Source: Mycogone perniciosa
Lineage: Eukaryota; Ascomycota; Sordariomycetes; Hypocreales; Hypocreaceae
Direction: 5' to 3'
Assembly: GCA_025331125.1 (NCBI GenBank)
Contig: JAOALB010000047.1
Location: forward strand, 1 to 64,000
Length of the DNA: 64,000 nucleotides
In this document: positions 57,738-64,000 of the stretch, piece by piece
Position numbering within the stretch: the first letter of the stretch is position 1
Layout of the letters: every line of letters begins with the position of its first letter
The notes under the pieces: model-generated
What the model was told of the DNA's origin: nothing
What the model saw: the letters and a program-made list of their open reading frames with translations, nothing else
Databases searched by the model: none
Position numbers and translations under genes: made by a program

Positions 57738-60700
57738 GGTAACGGCTTTGATATGGAATGAACAAGTATTTGGTGGAAACTCTGGACAAGAATGAGCAAA
57801 GACGTGTGAAGTGTACAGAGTACTACCTCTTAAATAGTCAAGACATATGTGCCCAAATACTCATACGTAAGACATGGCCTTATCCATGGCAGTGGTAACT
57901 GCAAGAGTATTAGTACTACTATTAAACCAAACCTGCTCAACATTAGCGGCATGTCATGTGCTGTGTTGCAAGTATACGAAGTGTACGAAACAGTAACGGT
58001 TCTTTTAGCAGCTTCTACTACGTACTTCGTACTCCGTAGCTGAAAGACCGAATTCCTTTTGCAGGGGAGGCTTGAACCTTAGTGGGCACAAACATTCAAG
58101 GGCAGTGCGGTCAACGTCCGAGTGGGACCCTTCAAGCCAAACAATTTAATACGCCTTGTTCTGTAACCATCAAATATGTCGACAGCGGTGCCAGATAGTT
58201 TGATCAGGAGCAGTTAGGGTCTATTGCGACACTCTACTCACTGTCAGGTAAATCTAGAAGACACAGATCATTCCTGCTGTTTTGGTATCAACTCTAGACA
58301 AGGGCATGGGAGGGAGTTCAGACATCACATTAGACACTACTGCTAGTAACTCAACGAAGGAGTTGGAAGGATCAGACATGGGACAGCAAGGCCGATGGAT
58401 TTGAAGGAAGAATTCATATTCCCGGATTCTCGGATCACCACAAGGTACCAGGTATAGCGAGTTCGATGATTGCTCCGCTCCGAGAAACTCTTGCCAGAGT
58501 CAAAATCCTTCGCAGCAGATAGTCTGGGGCTACCATGTCGCTTTTGAAACCACGCCTAATAAGATTCAATTTTGCCTATTTCGTCTTTGGATGCGGGGCA
58601 TTTTTATGATCTAGGTTAGGCTTCCCAGTATTAGAATCCTGAAGGGCATAATTAGACCAATTGGACAAGATAAGAAGCACGCCATGAGAGTTGGGAACAC
58701 AAAATTGGAAGTACACTTTACCCTGTTCTCGGCAAATTCAACGGCAAATTCAACGGTAGCGCGTACGGGTGCTGACTTATCAATGTGTTTGGCTAATGCA
58801 AGGCGATTGCCTGTTAACCGTGAGATATACCCGTTGATGGGTCCTCTGGAAACCAACTAAAAGGACTTCGCCTTTTAGTTGGTTTCCAGAGGACCCATCA
58901 ACGGGTATTCCCCAAACACTGATCAGCAATTTTATAGATCTTGCCGTGTGCTTACTACTCATAGGAATATTACACAGATTGCTTACCATTTATGAGGGAT
59001 ATTACGAAGATTACATATATTGTGAGATTCACAGAATATTCCATGGCGGCTCCACCTAGTTTGATGACCTGGTAGTTACTAATTTAGATGGTACGGAGCC
59101 CTGAAAGGTCTACGAGTATTAAGGCACATCAAAGAGACTCGGGGAATTAAAGAATCCGTTTTCTCAATTGCCGAGTCGCAGTATTGTGATTTTTTTAAAA
59201 ATGGATAAGATGTTTTAGGAAAGTGCATAAGTCATTAAATTATAGTATTACTACTATACTTCGTATACTCAAGGGTGGCTATATAAGCCGGGCCAACAAA
59301 CTGTAAAGCACCCCCGTCTGTCCACCAGATGGGGAATATAACCGATGACTTACACCAATCCATTTATGCATAACCATCTATCCTGACTTTGTGATAACAC
59401 CAGACAGGCGGGCATCTTACAATCAGTCGACCCAGCTTACATAGTCAAGCCCGAGTATATAAAGAACTCAAAATTCAAATGGACTACTCCCACAGTATTG
59501 AGATGACTATGCTTAAACTTTGGCAAATACAAAATGCTAACAGTTGATGTACCAGAATAAATTTGAGGTACCGTTCTTCGCCTTTCATAGTATTTGTCCC
59601 CGAAGATATACACTGTCAGGTTCTAGTACTTATATAGTTGAACGTTTAAACTAGTATAGTCAAGAAATGCTGCGAAGTGGGGATGTGCTAACCGGAAGGT
59701 AAAGTGTAGCTCCCGGATTTTCTTCTGTAATCTGACTACGATAACTAGCTATAAGCCGGGATGTTTACTAATAGCAACTAGTACTCCGTACTCTTTGCCA
59801 CTTTAGCTGCTTGATGATGTAGAGTTGACTTTGCTTTTTTGATGTTGTCATTATAAAAAGGAATATCGCGATGCAGTTCTAGCTTTGCGTAAGGAAGGAA
59901 GTGACCAGCCTGGACCCTGTTTTTTCCCTGCCTGTAAGCCAAGAAGGCTTTTCTAGAGGGAAAAAGGGGGCAACTACCCTATTGCACGCTAGGAATAAAG
60001 ATCTTACTTGCTTTCCCCTATTCACTTCTTATTTATAAGCAGCGTCAGGAGACATAAAAGATAACAGCTTCACGATAGCTGACAGAGGGGTCTGCTACGA
60101 TGTATAAATAGGGTCTTTGTCCTCCCTCGAGGAAAGAGGGGATCCCTTACTCTCTAGAGATCAATAAAGTCTCTGTGTGCTACCATCTCGAGGACCAACT
60201 GTGGCCTCAGCATGATCGCCAGTGTCGCTCTCCCTCACTTCCTTCAACACTACCCATGTCCTTGACAAGCAGCCAACAGATCATTATATGCATTATTGTC
60301 TAGTTACTGTATTTGAGATCTTATATGCCATTTCGAGGTCCCCAGCAGAAAGGGAATGATAAAAACTCAGTATTAGTGATGTGATCATGCTGTTCGTTGC
60401 GGTCTCGATCGCCCCATCATAGTGGCAAATGCACTATAGTTTCTAGGGTTAGGGTTATTCTACAGTGTGAACTGAAATGTAAGATCAGGAGGTACAATTT
60501 GCAGTGTTTGCAATTTCTCGAAATGTGCGGTTTGCACTAGTAAACCATAGCTAATTTACAACTATGAAACGGTGTTGTATGGATATGAAGATAAATGTAG
60601 TATGTAATGCTGTAGAGTTGCGAGTTGGAGGGGAATTTCGAGTCGGTGAAAGTTCGGTGATAAGAGCTTATCAGAACCTAAACAAAAATTCTTTCCCCAA

Positions 60701-60784
60701 GCCAAACAAATAGCTTTTCTACCTTGTACAACCAACCACCATCAACATTCCTCCCTTCTCGGCTTAATTCAGCGTGCAGCGAAG
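57738..60784. other. Long intergenic interval
   Basis: About 3 kb with no supportable gene. Content: TACTTCGTACTCCGTAG at 58023-58039, a 12-base tandem duplication (GGCAAATTCAAC) at 58731-58754, a perfect hairpin at 58827-58908 (listed separately), GTACTCCGTAC at 59781-59791, and a TATAAATAGGG word followed ~60 bases later by AATAAAG near 60100-60170, which is LTR-like but without defined ends. Confidence 0.5.
58827..58908. repeat. Perfect inverted repeat (38-base arms, 6-base loop)
   Basis: Arms 58827-58864 (starting ATACCCGTTGATGG, ending AACTAAAAGG) and 58871-58908 are exact reverse complements, separated by ACTTCG. Similarity stops sharply on both sides. The length and perfection are far beyond chance, so it is recent. 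Confidence 0.95.
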
Positions 60785-61045
60785 ATGGCGCAAGGCACGG
60801 TGAAGATATCCGCCAAGCCTGCTGCGCCCAAGGCGACGCACTCTAAGCGACAGGCCTCCAAGGTCACCAAACCCAAGAAGTCCAAAGGCAACATCGATAA
60901 GGTGCAGAAGAAGTTTACCTCGGGCATGGTGGCCAAGACAGAGGCGCTACTGGGGGAGCGGGCTGGACATCTCGAGTTGATTGGCAAGGGTAACAAGGGG
61001 AGCAAGAAGTTGACCAACAGGGGCGGATCCAAGAAGTTTGGCTGA
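60785..61045 (+). CDS. UPF0390/DUF2462 small basic protein
   Basis: An intronless gene for 86 residues, very rich in Lys, Ala, Gly and Ser, beginning MAQGTVKISAKPAAPKATHS and with KPKKSKGNIDKVQKKFTSGM. Composition, the MAQG start, length and KK-rich core match the UPF0390 (DUF2462) family, small basic proteins conserved from fungi to animals and likely nucleolar or ribosome-associated. The function is not established. It is convergent with the decarboxylase gene 175 bases away. Confidence 0.82.
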   Translation: MAQGTVKISAKPAAPKATHSKRQASKVTKPKKSKGNIDKVQKKFTSGMVAKTEALLGERAGHLELIGKGNKGSKKLTNRGGSKKFG

Positions 61046-61219
61046 GGAGATGACGTCTTTGGACAACCCTCTCGGGGCGAGATATGGGATGGAGGAGAGT
61101 GCGTTTCTGCCTTGGGATTGGTAGGAGGCCATGTCCCGAAGGAAACTCGAGCGATACTATGGAGGCGACAGAACATGCTAGTGGGCCTAGAATACACCAG
61201 AACGATTTCTTTTTTCTTA

Positions 61220-62882
61220 TCAACACTTCTCGATATCAAACTCTCGACCCTCGGCAACATCATTCAATATCGTCGTCGCCACCTTGAAATCCCTCTCTAC
61301 ATCAACCTTCCAATTCGAAACCGCCAACCTCACAGCCTTCTCGCCCTTCCAACTCGTCCCGCTTACATACATCTGCCTCGTCTGGTTAATCTTGTCCACC
61401 AACACATCATTTAGCGCTTTATCCTTAGCTCGAAACAGCACAATCATGAAAACCTCATCAATGTCGGCGCCCTCGTCTGGCAAGAGCTCATAGTGTGGTG
61501 ACTCGCGGAAATAGACGGCAAGGCGCCGTGTTAGCTGGGCCATGTTGTGGAAGAGACTGGCAAAACCTGGTCGGCCCTCGCTTAGGAGGACGGCGTATAC
61601 GGGTAGGGCCCGGAAGCGGCGTGAGTTCTCGAGGCCGATGTTGAGGGGTGATGGGATGCTTGCCCCGGAGGCGGAGGAGAGGTACGCGGCGTTGGGATTG
61701 AGCGCGATGGATTGTAGGATTGAGGGGCTGCGAGTAAGGAACATGCCGCAGTCGTAGGGCTAGAGATGTCAGTGCCAGCCTAGAAACCCATGCCAAGTCG
61801 CCCCCAAGGCTGACGGGTGTGTGGCGGATATACATACCACGTTCAGCATCTTATGCCCATCCACTGTGATGCTGTCTGCCAGCTCGATGCCTTCGTTTCG
61901 TTTGTGAAGCAGCGTGTACTCGTCCTTGTTTTCCAACGCACGGCTGAATATTCCAAATGCTGCGTTCCATTAGCACACATCATGATTTCCATCTTCGACT
62001 GCAAGATAGCCAACCCAGAGATGGGAACGTACCTCCATCGACATGAATCCAGGCGTCATAACGATCCGCCAGTTCCCTTAGTCTCCTCCACTCGTCAATG
62101 CCATCCAGCGCATAGCGTCCAGTGTTAACCTCACCCACACTGATGGCGATAATGCTAGCCGTCCCTGGCCGCTGGAGTTCCCTCTCCACAGCATTGAGAT
62201 CCAATTTCCACGGCTCATCCTCTCCACGGCGCAATTCCTTCACAGACAGCCTTCCCAAGCCGACAATGCTCGCAGCCTTGGAGAGCGAGCTATGTCCCGC
62301 GCTCGTCAGGACCTGAATCTCCGCAACCCCGGCCTTGATACACGCACCCAACAAGCCCAAGTCTCCTACACAGCCTGCCTCTTCGCCGAGCTTCTTGCCC
62401 AGCACGGCTTCTCTCCCGCAGGCCAAGCCGAGGATGTTACTCGCCGTGGCGCCGGTTGTCAGCGTCCGGCCTTTCCAACCACCCTCCAAGCGGAGCAATT
62501 TCACTAGCATCTCTAGCGCTGCGTCTTCAACGGCTGTGGAGACGGTTTGGGTGGGCAGATGGACCTGGACGTTTTGGTCCATGTGTGAGACGACGTTGTC
62601 AGCCCACTCTGCGAGCGGGAGGACGCCGCCCGTGACGAAGCCGAAGTAGCGGCTGGATTGGGCCTGGCCACATAGTGCAGGGACGATATCTCGAGTGATA
62701 TGCTGGACGACTTGTTCGGCGGATCGGCCGGCGAGGTATGTGGCAGAAGTAGGGTCCGGGAGGGATGATTCAGCGGCTTTGATGGTGGGCAGGGCGGGGA
62801 GAGTTGGTTTATCGAGGGATTGGAGCTGGTGGCGTTGGAGGAGGCGAGGCCGTTGAGCCTCAATGTCGAAGAGGTCGCCCAT
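61220..62882 (-). CDS. PLP-dependent group II amino-acid decarboxylase
   Basis: Three exons (62882-62033, 61959-61838, 61759-61220) encode 503 residues. It is a fold-type I pyridoxal-phosphate decarboxylase of the aromatic-amino-acid/glutamate/diaminobutyrate group. Markers: SSRYFGFVTGG, the cofactor-contact TTGATASNILGLACGRE, the substrate-loop HVDGAFG whose Ala is built across intron 1, and the Schiff-base lysine in SITVDGHKML (Lys ~320). The C-terminal domain carries RLAVSNWK. Introns are 73 and 78 bases. Which amino acid is decarboxylated cannot be read from these residues. There is no peroxisomal or secretion signal in view. The cytochrome b5 gene starts upstream on the same strand. Confidence 0.88.
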
Positions 62883-63307
62883 ACTGATGAATTGGATAAT
62901 TGAACGCAGATTGAATTAGAGAAGTATGAGGTGTTGATGTGAAGGTGAGAGGTGAGAGTAAGCTGCCCCGCCATTCTCTGACTCCGGCTCCGACACCGCC
63001 GAGAAATCAATGTCACGGATATGGATGGATATGATACGAGTTGATGGATGTCAGAATTGACGTATCGGCAGTTATGCAGATTCGTATATGAACCAGCAGG
63101 CATAGATCGTATGGACATATAACCACGTATGGACGACTCATCCGTCTATGATGCATCAAAAAGAAAGAAACAAACAAACATTCCCATAAATAGCGCCTGA
63201 GTAATACCGCCCAACACTCCTCTAGCCAGTCTACCTAGACCGCGAGATCCGAGTCTTGCGTGTCCCCGTCTATCAGTACAGCATCACATCCTCATCGCAT
63301 GCAGCTC
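62883..63307. other. Intergenic interval
   Basis: About 425 bases between the decarboxylase start and the cytochrome b5 stop, both on the minus strand. No gene seen. Confidence 0.4.
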
Positions 63308-63537
63308 TCATAGCTTCGCTGTCTCGGCCACTGTGCCAATCTTGTACTTGTCGCCGTACTTCTCCAACACACTCTCGCCGTGGTACTTCCAAAAGGCCTT
63401 GGTCGCGTTCTTGCCAGCGAAGCGCTTCAGGATCTTGGAGCCACCGGGATGTTCGTCCATGAACTCTGTAGATGGAAACACTGTCGCATTAGCTATCAAT
63501 TGACGGAGAAAGGGTGTTATGTGTAAGAGGGCCAGAT

Positions 63538-63582
<45 letters not shown>

Positions 63583-63713
63583 AAGGAAGAGAAGGGAAAG
63601 GGGCTTCGGAACATACTTGTAATGTCGTAGACGTTGCTCTCAACGACGATCCAGTATCCATTCGCATCGTCCTTGTGCGCGCCAACGTCAGCGATTGAGT
63701 ATGTTTGCGACAT
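63308..63713 (-). CDS. Small soluble cytochrome b5
   Basis: Two exons (63713-63617 and 63465-63308) encode 84 residues, essentially a single heme-binding cytochrome b5 domain. The heme ligands are His38 in EHPGGS and His61 in FWKYHGES, the normal 23-24-residue spacing; ANGYWIVVESNVYDIT is the usual N-terminal strand. There is no C-terminal membrane anchor, so it would be a soluble electron carrier rather than the ER-bound form. The intron of 151 bases holds a long AG repeat. Upstream sequence to the window end contains a CGTT tandem run near 63771-63790 and no gene. Confidence 0.9.
63540..63579. repeat. AG dinucleotide microsatellite
   Basis: About nineteen AG units in a row inside the cytochrome b5 intron. 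Confidence 0.9.
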
Positions 63714-64000
63714 CTTGACCGGCTGTATGCTGTGTATAGGAACGCAATTGGGGAAAGGTATGTGATATCGTTCGTTCGTTCGTTCGTTCAAGGCACAGCG
63801 CAATTCTTTGGTGTATCGCGAAGAATATGAAAGAGAGTGAAGCCGTTGCCAGAAAAGACGGAATCGGATGTTTGCTTCACCCCCGGCACGGTCCCATTCG
63901 TGCCTCGGCTCATTCGAACCCGGATTTCCAGGGACCGCGCTAAACGCAAACACATGGACTGCACCTATGAGGAGTCGCCAATTCGTCAGACGATTGTTGG

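Noticed and set aside
58065..58100. tRNA-like T-arm word GGTTCAAGCC on the minus strand
   Set aside because: No acceptor or anticodon arm can be paired around it.
59840..60280. Possible LTR (TATAAATAGGG followed by AATAAAG, ending near CCAACA)
   Set aside because: Promoter and polyadenylation-like words are in LTR order, but I found no TG..CA pair with a matching target duplication.

Overview
The window is nuclear DNA of a filamentous ascomycete (Pezizomycotina), most probably a eurotiomycete. Evidence: compact genes with short introns of 50-110 bp (GT-AG, with donors such as GTGAGT, GTAAGT and GTATGT); fungus-restricted families (HET domain, PNP-NACHT receptor, PTH11/rhodopsin-like membrane protein, LaeA-type methyltransferase, NmrA-like protein); and repeat DNA with transition-rich, TA-rich decay typical of repeat-induced point mutation (RIP). 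No cluster backbone such as a PKS or NRPS is present.

Positions 1-17,400 are an accessory, repeat-rich compartment. It holds pieces of at least four LTRs of one family (TGTCACGACCCGA...CGTCACA), AT-rich deserts, a secreted amidase, a 5'-truncated HET gene, a RIP-decayed PNP-NACHT receptor split by a solo LTR with a TTAAT target duplication, a 7TM rhodopsin-like/MFS fusion gene lying between two LTRs, and an intact five-exon methyltransferase beside a roughly 680-bp, almost pure A/T block.

Positions 17,400-33,100 carry dispersed metabolic genes separated by 1-2.4 kb gaps: 5-oxoprolinase (pyroglutamate recycling), an NmrA/isoflavone-reductase-like protein, an ADGF-type adenosine deaminase, a small secreted eight-cysteine protein and an AidB-like acyl-CoA dehydrogenase. 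An intron-containing tRNA-His(GUG) follows at 34,033.

Positions 36,800-55,300 are a conserved core block: AN1 zinc-finger protein, endonuclease III, glutathione-dependent formaldehyde dehydrogenase, nucleoporin Nup85, an Aco2/AcoB-type mitochondrial aconitase, an unrecognised 691-residue protein and a SCY1/Cex1-like pseudokinase. Positions 55,300-60,780 are gene-poor and hold an interleaved inverted-repeat element, a secreted protein gene and a perfect 38-bp-arm hairpin. The right end holds a UPF0390/DUF2462 small basic protein, a PLP-dependent group II decarboxylase and a small cytochrome b5. All exon structures were worked out by eye from frame continuity, splice consensus and protein-family expectation. 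No homology search was run.
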